This document shows, piece after piece, positions 17,329 through 25,337 of a stretch of DNA of 34,704 nucleotides. Each line of letters starts with the position of its first letter. Within the stretch, counting starts at the first letter, position 1. Source of the DNA: Acidobacteria subdivision 2 bacterium RH1 MAG20 (GTDB taxonomy: Bacteria; Acidobacteriota; Terriglobia; Terriglobales; Acidobacteriaceae); NCBI GenBank assembly GCA_002197545.1, contig NFUO01000091.1:1-34704 (forward strand). The letters run 5' to 3'. The notes beneath the pieces are model-generated. The model was not told the DNA's origin. It was given only the letters and a program-made list of their open reading frames with translations, and did not search any database. Position numbers and translations under genes: made by a program.

Positions 17329-17742
17329 ATGCAGATCGGTCAGGTCGCACAGAGCACGGGACTGAGCATAGACACCATCCGCTTCTATGAGAAGCAGGGG
17401 CTGGTTCATGCACCTCCGCGTAGCTCAGGAGGATACCGGGTCTATGACGACCGGGATGTGGAGCGGTTTCAGTTCGTGGGCCGCGCCCAGAATCTCGGCT
17501 TTTCTCTTCAGGAGATACGAGAGCTCTTGGTCATTGAGAACAGCAAGGGAGATGGCTGCTCCCACGTACATGACCTGATCGCGGCAAAGATCGGCCAGGT
17601 GAAGGAGAAGATCGCGGAGTTGAAACGGATTGAATCGCGGCTGACAAAGGCCCAGAAGCAGTGCAGCGCGGCACTGATGAAAAGCTGCCCTGCGGAATGT
17701 CCAGTTCTCGAAGAACTTGAGTCGGGTGCGAGAAAGAGTTGA
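17329..17742 (+). CDS. MerR-family metal-responsive activator (137 aa)
   Basis: The N-terminal winged helix-turn-helix is canonical (MQIGQVAQSTGLSIDTIRFYEKQGLV ... GGYRVYDDRDVERFQFV). It is followed by NLGFSLQEIRELL and a long dimerisation helix (about 79-108). Metal-site cysteines are C77 (GDGCSHVHD), C112 (KQCSAA), C120 and C124 (SCPAECPVL). C77 and C112 are the usual pair. The extra C120/C124 spacing differs from the C117-x8-C126 of mercury MerR and is closer to the CadR/PbrR/ZntR group. With the zntA-like operator, I infer a soft divalent metal (Cd, Pb, Zn or Hg) as inducer and cannot decide which. It is the first gene of the merTP-like cluster. Confidence 0.85.
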   Translation: MQIGQVAQSTGLSIDTIRFYEKQGLVHAPPRSSGGYRVYDDRDVERFQFVGRAQNLGFSLQEIRELLVIENSKGDGCSHVHDLIAAKIGQVKEKIAELKRIESRLTKAQKQCSAALMKSCPAECPVLEELESGARKS

Positions 17743-17743
17743 C

Positions 17744-18091
17744 ATGAAAATCGAGATCTTATATTTCAAGGGATGCCCGAACCACGAGCCAGTTGTAAAG
17801 CAGGTTCAGCAGATATTACGTTCCGAACAAATCAATGTGCCGGTTGATGAGATAGAAGTCACAGATGCAGCGATGGCCCAAAAGATGGGTTTTCTTGGCT
17901 CACCAAGCATTCGCATTGATGATTTAGATATTGAACCGGATGTTCGTGGGCTACAGACATTCGGGTTTGGCTGCCGGACCTACTCCGATGCGGAGGGGCG
18001 GCGATCCGGTATTCCCTCTGTAAGTATCATCACACGGGCGCTATACGAGGCATCGGCTCCTAATATCACGTCTATGAGCGAGCCAAGATGA
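17744..18091 (+). CDS. Thioredoxin-fold small protein in the merTP-like cluster (115 aa)
   Basis: The ATG at 17744 directly follows the regulator stop; the longer frame would overlap it. MKIEILYFKGCPNHEPV has the first strand and active-site position of a thioredoxin fold, but with a single cysteine (CPNH) rather than CxxC. GFLGSPSIRIDD gives the expected cis-proline strand, and FGFGCRTY supplies a second cysteine. There is no signal peptide, so it should be cytoplasmic. Proteins with this look occur beside mercury and other metal genes, where they may pass metal on or reduce thiols; that role is inferred from context. It overlaps merT by 4 bases. Confidence 0.65.
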   Translation: MKIEILYFKGCPNHEPVVKQVQQILRSEQINVPVDEIEVTDAAMAQKMGFLGSPSIRIDDLDIEPDVRGLQTFGFGCRTYSDAEGRRSGIPSVSIITRALYEASAPNITSMSEPR

Positions 18092-18441
18092 ACCCAAGCC
18101 AAAAGACTGACTATGGCGTTCTTGCCGCTGGAGGTGCTGCGGCAATCCTTGCCTCGACTTGCTGCCTCGGACCTTTAGTTCTTGTACTGCTAGGTTTCAG
18201 CGGTGCGTGGATTGGGAATCTGACTCGTCTGGAGCCTTACCGCCCTTATTTCTTATTGGGAGCTATCGTTGCGCTCGTCGTTGCAGCGCGCCGTATCTTC
18301 CGATCTGCTAGTGCGTGCAAACCGGGTGAAGTTTGCGCCCTGCCAAGAACGCGTCGTCTCTATAAGCTGTTGTTCGGAATCACCGTTCTGCTTGTGCTGG
18401 TTGCAGTCGCATTTCCGTATGTCGCCAAATTCTTCTACTGA
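18088..18441 (+). CDS. merT: MerT mercuric-ion transport protein (117 aa)
   Basis: Inner-membrane uptake protein that takes Hg(II) from MerP into the cytoplasm in mer operons. The match to Tn501 MerT is close along its length: GGAAAILASTCCLGPLVLVLLGFSGAWIGNL, LEPYRPYFLLGAIVAL and ACKPGEVCALP. Three membrane helices are visible. The cysteine pairs are both present: C25-C26 in the first helix and C77/C83 in the cytoplasmic loop. The start overlaps the preceding stop. Without merA in view, uptake would not obviously lead to detoxification unless a reductase lies elsewhere. Confidence 0.95.
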   Translation: MNPSQKTDYGVLAAGGAAAILASTCCLGPLVLVLLGFSGAWIGNLTRLEPYRPYFLLGAIVALVVAARRIFRSASACKPGEVCALPRTRRLYKLLFGITVLLVLVAVAFPYVAKFFY

Positions 18442-18468
18442 GTGTTCGCTATCGAGGAGGTAATAACC

Positions 18469-18762
18469 TTGAAGACTTTCAAGTGTACCGTCACTGTTCT
18501 ATCCGCTCTTTTGCTCGCCGTCCCAGCCTGGGCCGCCACACGCACGGCTACGCTCGATGTTCCAGGTATGACCTGTTCGACGTGCCCCATTACCGTCAAA
18601 AAGGCGCTGAACAGGGTCGCGGGAGTCTCGAAAGTGGATGTCAGCTTTGAAAAGAAATTGGCCGTGGTGACTTACGACGATGCCAAAACCAACGTGCAGG
18701 CCCTTGTCAAAGCCACGACCGATGCTGGCTTTCCCTCCACACCGGAGATACCGCGCAAGTAA
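18469..18762 (+). CDS. merP: MerP-like periplasmic metal-binding protein (97 aa, TTG start)
   Basis: The TTG at 18469 is chosen: GAGGAGGT lies about 8 bases upstream, and the frame from it begins directly with a signal peptide (KTFKCTVTVLSALLLAVPAWAA). The mature part is a heavy-metal-associated (HMA) fold: TATLDVPGMTCSTCPITVKKALNRVAGVSKVDVSFEKKLAVVTYDD. GMTCSTC (C36, C39) is the metal site. In mer systems it hands Hg(II) to MerT, which is encoded immediately upstream. Confidence 0.9.
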   Translation: MKTFKCTVTVLSALLLAVPAWAATRTATLDVPGMTCSTCPITVKKALNRVAGVSKVDVSFEKKLAVVTYDDAKTNVQALVKATTDAGFPSTPEIPRK

Positions 18763-18780
18763 GGAAAGGAGGAATGCAGG

Positions 18781-19155
18781 GTGAACGCGGAAAATTGTAC
18801 AACAAAGGATCTCGTCGTTAGTCGAAGCTCAATCTGGCTTTGGTATTTACCTGCGGTGCTTGTATTGACCGGATTGGCTTGGCAGCAGGGGCGAATCTGG
18901 CTCTGGTTTCCGGCATTCACAGTGATGGGAATAGCATGTCTTGCCAATGCTGCCCGGTGCGGACGACTCCATTGCTACGTGACCGGCCCTCTTTTTCTTG
19001 TGGTAGCTCTCTATGTTCTGCTCGCCGCATTCCAATTTGTGCCAATGTATGCAGGCCTTACCTTCCTGATCGCTCTCGGCATCACGTCACTCACATTAAT
19101 TGCGGAAAGGTCCTTCGGAACATATAGGGGCAACAGTTGTCGATGCGTGCGATAG
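18781..19155 (+). CDS. Small polytopic membrane protein ending the merTP-like cluster (124 aa)
   Basis: A GTG at 18781 is preceded by AAGGAGG. Four hydrophobic segments are visible (about 18-36, 42-58, 68-88, 90-108). Between the second and third lies a distinctive Cys/His patch, CLANAARCGRLHCYVTGP (about 55-72), with three cysteines and one histidine at the membrane edge. The C-terminus adds NSCRCVR. I do not recognise a named family. The thiols and the place behind merT and merP suggest a metal transport or transfer role, which is inference. It converges on cadD with 7 bp between the stops. Confidence 0.6.
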   Translation: MNAENCTTKDLVVSRSSIWLWYLPAVLVLTGLAWQQGRIWLWFPAFTVMGIACLANAARCGRLHCYVTGPLFLVVALYVLLAAFQFVPMYAGLTFLIALGITSLTLIAERSFGTYRGNSCRCVR

Positions 19156-19162
19156 ATATTCT

Positions 19163-19786
19163 TTAGAGCCCTCCGTGGCGGAGCAGCAGCCCGAGACTCC
19201 CTGCTTTATAGAGGATCAGGACGCCGAGTGCGATCAACACGACGGGAGCCACGCGATGCCCATACCGGCGAATGGGCGAACCCAATGTTGGGTGAGTGAC
19301 CATCCAATGCGCGACGAAGCACCACAGTCCGGTCATCACCATGAATATCAATCCGATCACGGCAATTTCGTTGTGTGACCGGATAGCTAACGAAGGTGTA
19401 TAGATCCCGATATTGTCGCCGCCATTCGCCAGTGTCAGGAGCGCCACAGTTGTCGCACGTCCGTTACGTCCGGCATTGACATGGTGCTCTAAACTCTCTT
19501 CTGTCGCATCGCGTTCGCGGTACAGATCGAAGAGTTTTTTTACGCCAATCAGAATCGGGACCATTCCCAACAATCCGATATAAGCGCGTGGAAACACCAG
19601 AGAAAGCAGTGATGCTACCACGCTCACACCAAACAAGGCAGCAATTCCGAGGTACTGACCGAGCACAACCTCTCGCGCACGGAACTGCGGATCGGCGAAG
19701 AACCCGATCAGCAAAAAGACATCATCGATGTTGGTCGAAGCGAACAGCACGATAGTCATGCCAAGGAGTGCAAGTAGAGATTCCAT
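19163..19786 (-). CDS. cadD: CadD-family cadmium resistance transporter (207 aa)
   Basis: Integral membrane protein of the CadD/LysE-type superfamily, linked to cadmium export or tolerance. The paired repeat motifs are conserved: FASTNIDDVFLLIGFF (about 15-30) and LANGGDNIGIYTPSLA (about 119-134), each with the membrane-embedded Asp. About five to six membrane segments are seen. A short charged cytoplasmic loop near 83-108 (YRERDATEESLEHHVNAGRNGR) divides the halves. It is divergent from the CDF gene at 19970. No operator is recognised in the shared 183-bp region. Confidence 0.85.
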   Translation of the reverse strand: MESLLALLGMTIVLFASTNIDDVFLLIGFFADPQFRAREVVLGQYLGIAALFGVSVVASLLSLVFPRAYIGLLGMVPILIGVKKLFDLYRERDATEESLEHHVNAGRNGRATTVALLTLANGGDNIGIYTPSLAIRSHNEIAVIGLIFMVMTGLWCFVAHWMVTHPTLGSPIRRYGHRVAPVVLIALGVLILYKAGSLGLLLRHGGL

Positions 19787-19969
19787 TCATCAAACCGTTC
19801 GTATTCTCAAGTGGCGTAAATACAGGGTACTTCAAAGAGTAGAGGGACCACTGCACCGCGGTCATGTTGTCAATTCGCAGCCGCAGCCTTTGTCACGCAT
19901 GGCCCGGCTTCCTTCGATGAAAATGGGGACTGATAATGTGAAAGGAAACTCGGGAAGGGGTGAGTGCAG

Positions 19970-20581
19970 ATGAGCGACTGCGATTGCGAGGCAAAGACCG
20001 ACTCTCCAGCGCAGCGACAAGTTCTCTGGATCGCTCTGGGGTTGAATGTCACCATGTTCGTCGTTGGCCTGGTTGCCGGGCTGATTGGTCAGTCGAGCGG
20101 GTTGATCGCCGATTCTCTTGATATGTTTGCCGACGCGATCGCCTACGGCATCGCATTGAGTGCTATCAACCGTGGCACAATTGTTAAGGCGAGGGCAGCA
20201 ATGGTGAGTGGCGGAGTGCTGCTGATCCTTGGTATCGGTGTCCTGTTGGATTCTATCCGCAGAGGTGCATTCGGCAGCGCTCCAGAGAGCCACGTCATGA
20301 TGGGTGTTGCGAGTATCTCACTCCTGGTAAACGCAACTGTCCTATATCTTTTGGGCAGATACCGCGATCAAGGAGTGCATCTGCGCGCCACCTGGATCTT
20401 CACCCGAGTGGACGTGATAGCCAACCTCGCGGTCATTCTCTCCGGTATGACGATTTTGCTTACTGGGTTCCGTTGTATTGACCTCATTGTCGGCGGGGCC
20501 ATCGGGCTGTATGTCATCAAGGAAGCGTTCGAGATTATTGGCGAAGCGCGGGAGGCTAGCGAAAAGGCGCATCAATTATAA
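19970..20581 (+). CDS. Short CDF-type cation transporter (203 aa)
   Basis: The ATG at 19970 (MSDCDCEAK) is preferred over a GTG two codons upstream. The protein has a Cys-containing N-terminus (CDC) and six hydrophobic segments. Segment two carries DxxxD (IADSLDMFADAIAYG), half of the metal site of cation diffusion facilitators. In segment five (RATWIFTRVDVIANLAVI) the usual HxxxD reads FxxxD, so the histidine ligand is missing. The C-terminal cytoplasmic domain of CzcD/YiiP is absent (the usual length is about 300). Substrate is uncertain; a heavy metal is likely from context. It ends 16 bp from the convergent gene at 20598. Confidence 0.75.
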   Translation: MSDCDCEAKTDSPAQRQVLWIALGLNVTMFVVGLVAGLIGQSSGLIADSLDMFADAIAYGIALSAINRGTIVKARAAMVSGGVLLILGIGVLLDSIRRGAFGSAPESHVMMGVASISLLVNATVLYLLGRYRDQGVHLRATWIFTRVDVIANLAVILSGMTILLTGFRCIDLIVGGAIGLYVIKEAFEIIGEAREASEKAHQL

Positions 20582-20597
20582 ACGGTGTCAGTTCCTG

Positions 20598-21050
20598 CTA
20601 CTTCACTGTTACGTGCAGCCGAGCGCTTTTCTTCTTTCCGGGCGCTTCCAAATAATGCACAAAAGCGTAGTAGCTTGAAGGCTGATAATACTTTGAACCC
20701 AAGGTTATGTCGCCACAGTACCGGTTTACGCTATTGCGACTCAGATGGGCTGTTACGGGTTCCTCCTGGAGCCTGCCGACGAGCAACCTGAAATCCACGC
20801 TAACGTCTTGGATGTTACTAGCGCTAGTTGGATTTCCACCTTGGAACAGAAGGCAAAAGTGATTTTCGCCCCGTATCAATTTCCCAGTGTCATTCGTTAG
20901 GACAATGGGCATATTTCCTGCTCGCTTCATAGCAATGGTCTTATCTGGAACATCCACAGCGGGCGACGCCGCAACGAGCGTCTCACTGAGAATGAACATC
21001 ACGAAGAGGTACGAAGTCGCTGTCTGAGCCAACTTTGATTTGACCTTCAT
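20598..21050 (-). CDS. Exported FixH/YtkA-like protein, last gene of the czc operon (150 aa)
   Basis: A good ribosome site (GGAGGAATTCT) precedes ATG 21050, and a signal peptide follows (about 1-28, ending ETLVAA). The mature part looks like a single beta-sandwich with strands such as MPIVLTNDTGKLIRGENHFCLLF, DVSVDFRLLVGRL and YYAFVHYLEAPGKKKSARLHVTVK. This is the kind of domain found in FixH/YtkA proteins. The CusB-type adaptor at 12451-14049 carries a comparable domain fused to its C-terminus. It lies 13 bp after czcA. A periplasmic metal-chaperone or assembly role is inferred. Confidence 0.6.
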   Translation of the reverse strand: MKVKSKLAQTATSYLFVMFILSETLVAASPAVDVPDKTIAMKRAGNMPIVLTNDTGKLIRGENHFCLLFQGGNPTSASNIQDVSVDFRLLVGRLQEEPVTAHLSRNSVNRYCGDITLGSKYYQPSSYYAFVHYLEAPGKKKSARLHVTVK

Positions 21051-21063
21051 AGAATTCCTCCAA

Positions 21064-24000
21064 CTAGTCCCCGATCAACTTGGACTTTTTGCGCCTTTCA
21101 ACCCAAAGATAGAGGGCTGGAAGAACGAGCAGCGTCAGTAGCGTGGAAGTGACCAATCCGCCGATAACAACAGTTGCCAGAGGCCGCTGTACCTCTGCGC
21201 CAGCTCCATGAGACACAGCCATAGGAATGAAGCCCAGGCTGGCTACGAGTGCAGTCATGAGGACTGGCCGTAAGCGTGTATGCGCACCTTGTTCCACGGC
21301 AACCTCAATAGGCAGATCCTTCTGGTGCAGTTCGCGGATGTATGTCAATAAAACGATGCCATTCAAAACGGCGATTCCAAAGAGCGCGATGAAACCGACT
21401 CCGGCTGAGATGCTGAACGGCATTCCGCGCAGAAGGAGGGCGACGATGCCTCCCGTCGCGGCCAAGGGAATATTCAGAAAGATCAGTAATGCGGGAAACG
21501 CGGACTGGAAGTTAAGATAGAGCAGGACGAAGATGAGCGTGAGCGCCGCAGGCACGACGATCATCAGCCTTTGGCTTGCGCTCTCAAGCTGCTCGAACTG
21601 ACCGCCCCACTCCAACTGATATTCACTGGGAATAGTCACCTTGGCGGCGACTGCTCTCTGCGCGTCCGCCACAAAACCCGCCAGATCACGTCCACGGACA
21701 TTCACTCCGACACTGATCCGCCGTTGCCCGTTATCGCGGCTAATCTGTGCAGGGCCTTCCTCGTCCTGAATATCGGCGAGTTGTGCCAGCGGAATGAAAT
21801 GTCCCTCTCCATCGCCGACACGCAGATTGCTGATAGCGTCGGCACTGGCGCGCTGTTCCTGCGGGAAGCGCACCTGCATGGTGAAGCGGCGGTTTCCTTC
21901 CACAATCTCGCCTACCGGCTTTCCGCCGATGGCTTCGATGGTATCGAGCACATCCGATTCATCGAGACCATGACGGGCGAGGGCTTCGCGCTTAATGCGG
22001 ATACGCAGGTAGGGCAATCCGGCTACCCGTTCCGTGTTGACATCGGCTGCTCCGGGTACTTTGCTGACCACCGCCGCAATCTGGTCAGCCTTTCGCCGCA
22101 ACGTGTCCAGATCGTCTCCGTAGAGCTTGATGGCGATGTCACTGCGCGAACCGCCCTCCATCAACTCCTGCATACGCATTTGAATCGGTTGCGAAAAACT
22201 ATAAACTGCGCCGGGCGCTTCTTCCTGCAAGCGCTTCTGCATCGCATCGATGAGTTCATCTTTGCTGCGCTTTGTTGGCCATTGATCCACGGGCTTCAAC
22301 GTCACGTACACGTCGCTCTGGTCGATCGCCATCGGATCGGTTGCAACTTCCGGGCTGCCAGTGCGACTGAAGACCGTAGCCACTTCGGGAAATTCACGCA
22401 ACACCGTCTCGATGATCTGGTTCCCATGCAGGGATTCGGAGATGGAGATGCCGGGCACCCGATACATCATCACCAGAATGGAGCCTTCATCGAGAGAAGG
22501 GATGAACTCGGCGCCAAGGAACGGAATAGCGATCAGAGAGGCTGCAAAGATGCCGACGGCAATACCTGCGGTCCAGACTGGATAACGCAATGCTCGTTGC
22601 AGAAGTGGACGATACCACTGATCCATCTTTCGCATGACCCATGTATGTTTCTCCACCACCTTGTTGCGCAGCACGTACCAACTCAGCACCGGCATTAAGG
22701 TCAGTGCGATGACGAGTGAAGCGAGCAAGGCGAACAGAACCGTTGCCGCCATCGGCTTGAACATTTTACCCTCGACCCCGCCCAGCGTCAGGATCGGGAC
22801 GTAGACCAGAACGATAATCAGCACTCCGAAGAAGATCGGTTTGGCGACTTCACGGGCTGCCGACAGAATCACATCGCTGGCTTGTTCCTCCGGTTGTTTC
22901 TGATGCAGGCGGCGAAGGATGTTCTCGATGATGACTACCGAGCCATCGACAATCAGGCCGAAGTCGATTGCCCCCAGGCTCATCAGGTTCCCGGAGACCT
23001 TCGCCTGCACCATGCCGATGAACGCAAACAGCATCGACAAAGGAATTGCGAGCGAAACAACGACGCCCGCCCTGAAGCTCCCCAACAGCAGAAGGAGGAC
23101 GGCAATCACCAGAATGCCGCCTTCGATCAAGTTCCGCGTGACCGTGTGAATTGTCCGGTTCACCAGATCGGTGCGGTCGTAGAGCTGTTCAACATGTACG
23201 CCTTTGGGAAGAGTCTTCTGAAGGTCGGCCAGGCTATCCTTCACGCGATTGGCGACGGCGCGGGAGTTTTCTCCGATCAGCATCATGGCGACACCAACGA
23301 CGATCTCTCCCTTGCCGTCCTGTGTGGCGAACCCTCGCCGCACCATCGACGCGAAGTGGACGTTGGCGATATTCCGAATCAGGATCGGAGTGCCAGTGGA
23401 CGAGTTTCCGACTACGATGTTTTCGATGTCGGACAGGCTGCCGATCAGTCCTTCCCCGCGAATGAGCGATTGTTGTTCGGAACGCTCCAGATACGCGCCA
23501 CCGGCGTTCGCATTGTTCTTCGAGAGAGCTTCGATGACGCGACGCAGGGGTATGTGGTATCCGGTCAGTTTGTCACTGTCCACTTCGACCTCATACGTCT
23601 TCAGTTCACCTCCCTGCGTGTTCACTTCCACAACGCCAGGTACACCGCGCAGTTTCGGCGCGATGTCCCAATCGAGAATGCTTCGCAGCTCCATTGGGCT
23701 ATGTCCCGCGCCAGTGACCTTGAACTGATAGATTTCTCCGAGGCCAGTGGAGATCGGACCCATCTCGGGCACACCTACCTCTGCGGGGATCGATTCTTTG
23801 GCTTGCGGCAGACGTTCATTGACCAGGGTCCGGCAGAAATACGGGTCCATACCGTCTTTGAAATAGATGGCGACATAGGAAAGCCCGTACTTGGAGGTGG
23901 ATTGAATGCGTGTGATTCCGGGCAAGCCGCGCATGGCGGTTTCGACGGGAAACGAGATGAGTTGTTCCACCTCCAGCGGAGAGAGACTTGGAGCGCGTGT

Positions 24001-24147
24001 CAGCACCAGGACCTGATTTGGCGTGATGTCCGGTTCCGCATCGATGGGCAGGTTGCGAAGCGAGAGGAAGCCGATGGCTGCGACAAACACGGTCGCCAGC
24101 AGAACTAGAACGCGGTAGCGGAGGGCAAGTTCGACAAGACGCTGCAT
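21064..24147 (-). CDS. czcA: CzcA-type heavy-metal RND pump, divalent cation class (1027 aa)
   Basis: Proton-driven inner-membrane pump for divalent cations (Co, Zn, Cd, or Ni/Co in relatives). The class signature is DFGLIVDGSVVIIEN, with D395, D401 and E408, which line up with D402, D408 and E415 of C. metallidurans CzcA. The CusA methionine triad is not evident. Twelve membrane segments and the duplicated periplasmic loops are present; the N-terminus MQRLVELALRYRVLVLLATVFV and the end LPALYLWVERRKK are typical. It begins 2 bp after the adaptor stop. A different pump class from the CusA-like gene at 14049, so not a duplicate. Confidence 0.95.
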   Translation of the reverse strand: MQRLVELALRYRVLVLLATVFVAAIGFLSLRNLPIDAEPDITPNQVLVLTRAPSLSPLEVEQLISFPVETAMRGLPGITRIQSTSKYGLSYVAIYFKDGMDPYFCRTLVNERLPQAKESIPAEVGVPEMGPISTGLGEIYQFKVTGAGHSPMELRSILDWDIAPKLRGVPGVVEVNTQGGELKTYEVEVDSDKLTGYHIPLRRVIEALSKNNANAGGAYLERSEQQSLIRGEGLIGSLSDIENIVVGNSSTGTPILIRNIANVHFASMVRRGFATQDGKGEIVVGVAMMLIGENSRAVANRVKDSLADLQKTLPKGVHVEQLYDRTDLVNRTIHTVTRNLIEGGILVIAVLLLLLGSFRAGVVVSLAIPLSMLFAFIGMVQAKVSGNLMSLGAIDFGLIVDGSVVIIENILRRLHQKQPEEQASDVILSAAREVAKPIFFGVLIIVLVYVPILTLGGVEGKMFKPMAATVLFALLASLVIALTLMPVLSWYVLRNKVVEKHTWVMRKMDQWYRPLLQRALRYPVWTAGIAVGIFAASLIAIPFLGAEFIPSLDEGSILVMMYRVPGISISESLHGNQIIETVLREFPEVATVFSRTGSPEVATDPMAIDQSDVYVTLKPVDQWPTKRSKDELIDAMQKRLQEEAPGAVYSFSQPIQMRMQELMEGGSRSDIAIKLYGDDLDTLRRKADQIAAVVSKVPGAADVNTERVAGLPYLRIRIKREALARHGLDESDVLDTIEAIGGKPVGEIVEGNRRFTMQVRFPQEQRASADAISNLRVGDGEGHFIPLAQLADIQDEEGPAQISRDNGQRRISVGVNVRGRDLAGFVADAQRAVAAKVTIPSEYQLEWGGQFEQLESASQRLMIVVPAALTLIFVLLYLNFQSAFPALLIFLNIPLAATGGIVALLLRGMPFSISAGVGFIALFGIAVLNGIVLLTYIRELHQKDLPIEVAVEQGAHTRLRPVLMTALVASLGFIPMAVSHGAGAEVQRPLATVVIGGLVTSTLLTLLVLPALYLWVERRKKSKLIGD

Positions 24148-24149
24148 CG

Positions 24150-25337
24150 TTAGTCCTCCCTCAGCTCGCCACCGGCGAGGATCGATTTCAGATGGAAAGC
24201 GCCCTGTGTCACAACCGGCTCTCCCGGCTTTAGCCCGCTGATAATCTCTGTCTGGTTGTTGACGGTGACACCTTTCTCTACTTCGCGTTTTTCAAATTGC
24301 GTTTGGGAGCGGCGAATGAAGACTACATTCTTGCCCTCCACCTCCTGAAGCGCACTTGCGGGCACGGCGATGGCCTGCTTGCTGAACTTGGTGGGAAGTT
24401 CGATGTTGGCGAACATATCCGTCTTCAGGCGCAGATCGCTATTGGCTACTTCGCAGCGAACACGCGCCGTTCGCGTCTGCGGATCGAGCACGTCGCTGAT
24501 GTAGGCCACTTTGCCTTCAAAGGGCTGGTTGGGATAAGTGTCCACTGTGATGAAAGCACTCTGCCCCATGCGGAGACGTCCGAGGTCTTTTTCATACACC
24601 TCTGCCTGGACCCACACACGCGTGAGATCGGCCACGGTGAAGACATCCCGGCCCGCATCGACGACATCTCCGGGAGATGCCTGCGTCTTGGTCACTACTC
24701 CTGAGAAGGGCGCTTTCAACGGAGTCAGAAATGTGGCGCGAGGACTATCATCGGCAATTCCAAAACGGTGAAGCCGCTGGCGTATGCCGTCAATCAGGGC
24801 TTGTTGCGAACGAATGTCCGCTTCGATGCCTTCCTTTTCGGCCTTGCTTGACTCGGAATCTTTTTCGGCCCCAGCTCCAATGTCCGCGAGACGGCGGCTA
24901 CGCTCTGCCTGCCTGGTCGCAGGAATCAATTGCGCCTTGAGACGTTCGAGATCCGCGCGAGCCGACTGCTCCTGCGTGAGGAGTTCTCCGGCCTCGATGT
25001 TGTCGAAGACCGCAAGCGTCTGTCCGGCTTCTACCCGGTCTCCGACCTTGGCCCGGACTTCTACGATGCGGCCACGCGCCAAGGGGCCGACGATTCCGAT
25101 CTTGCTATCAATCGGCTGAACGGTTCCAGTAGCCCGAAGGTACTCGTTCAACTGCGTAACAGCAGCAGGAGCGACGACCATGCCGATGTGTTGTTGCGCC
25201 GATACGCTCATCTCGACGAGATTGCTTTTGTTGGCGGACTCCGCCTGCGACTCGCCCTCCTCTTTCTGAACATTCTTTCGATTGCAGCCGGTGAACAGCA
25301 GCGTGCCGCAGAGAGACAAAACAAGAATGCGTTTCAT
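24150..25337 (-). CDS. czcB: CzcB-type lipoprotein adaptor of the divalent-metal pump (395 aa)
   Basis: The ATG at 25337 follows GAGGAATTC at normal spacing and overlaps the czcC stop (ATGA). The N-terminus is a lipoprotein signal, VLSLCGTLLFTGCNRKN, with the lipobox Cys. The adaptor core shows GPLARGRIVEVRAKVGDRVEAGQTLAVFDNIEAGEL (first lipoyl half). A helical hairpin at about 115-180 and LKAPFSGVVTKTQASPGDVVDAGRDVFTVADLTRVWVQAEVYEKDLGRL follow. Length is typical. No extra metal-binding N-terminal domain is present. Confidence 0.9.
   Translation of the reverse strand: MKRILVLSLCGTLLFTGCNRKNVQKEEGESQAESANKSNLVEMSVSAQQHIGMVVAPAAVTQLNEYLRATGTVQPIDSKIGIVGPLARGRIVEVRAKVGDRVEAGQTLAVFDNIEAGELLTQEQSARADLERLKAQLIPATRQAERSRRLADIGAGAEKDSESSKAEKEGIEADIRSQQALIDGIRQRLHRFGIADDSPRATFLTPLKAPFSGVVTKTQASPGDVVDAGRDVFTVADLTRVWVQAEVYEKDLGRLRMGQSAFITVDTYPNQPFEGKVAYISDVLDPQTRTARVRCEVANSDLRLKTDMFANIELPTKFSKQAIAVPASALQEVEGKNVVFIRRSQTQFEKREVEKGVTVNNQTEIISGLKPGEPVVTQGAFHLKSILAGGELRED

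Noticed and set aside
19787..19969. MerR-type operator between cadD and the CDF gene
   Set aside because: Only a half-site-like ACCCTGTA on the minus strand; no second arm and no spaced -35/-10 pair.
22882..24108. Long plus-strand frame (408 codons) opposite czcA
   Set aside because: It is antisense to an intact CzcA with all family motifs, has no recognisable protein character, and long antisense frames are expected in GC-rich coding DNA.
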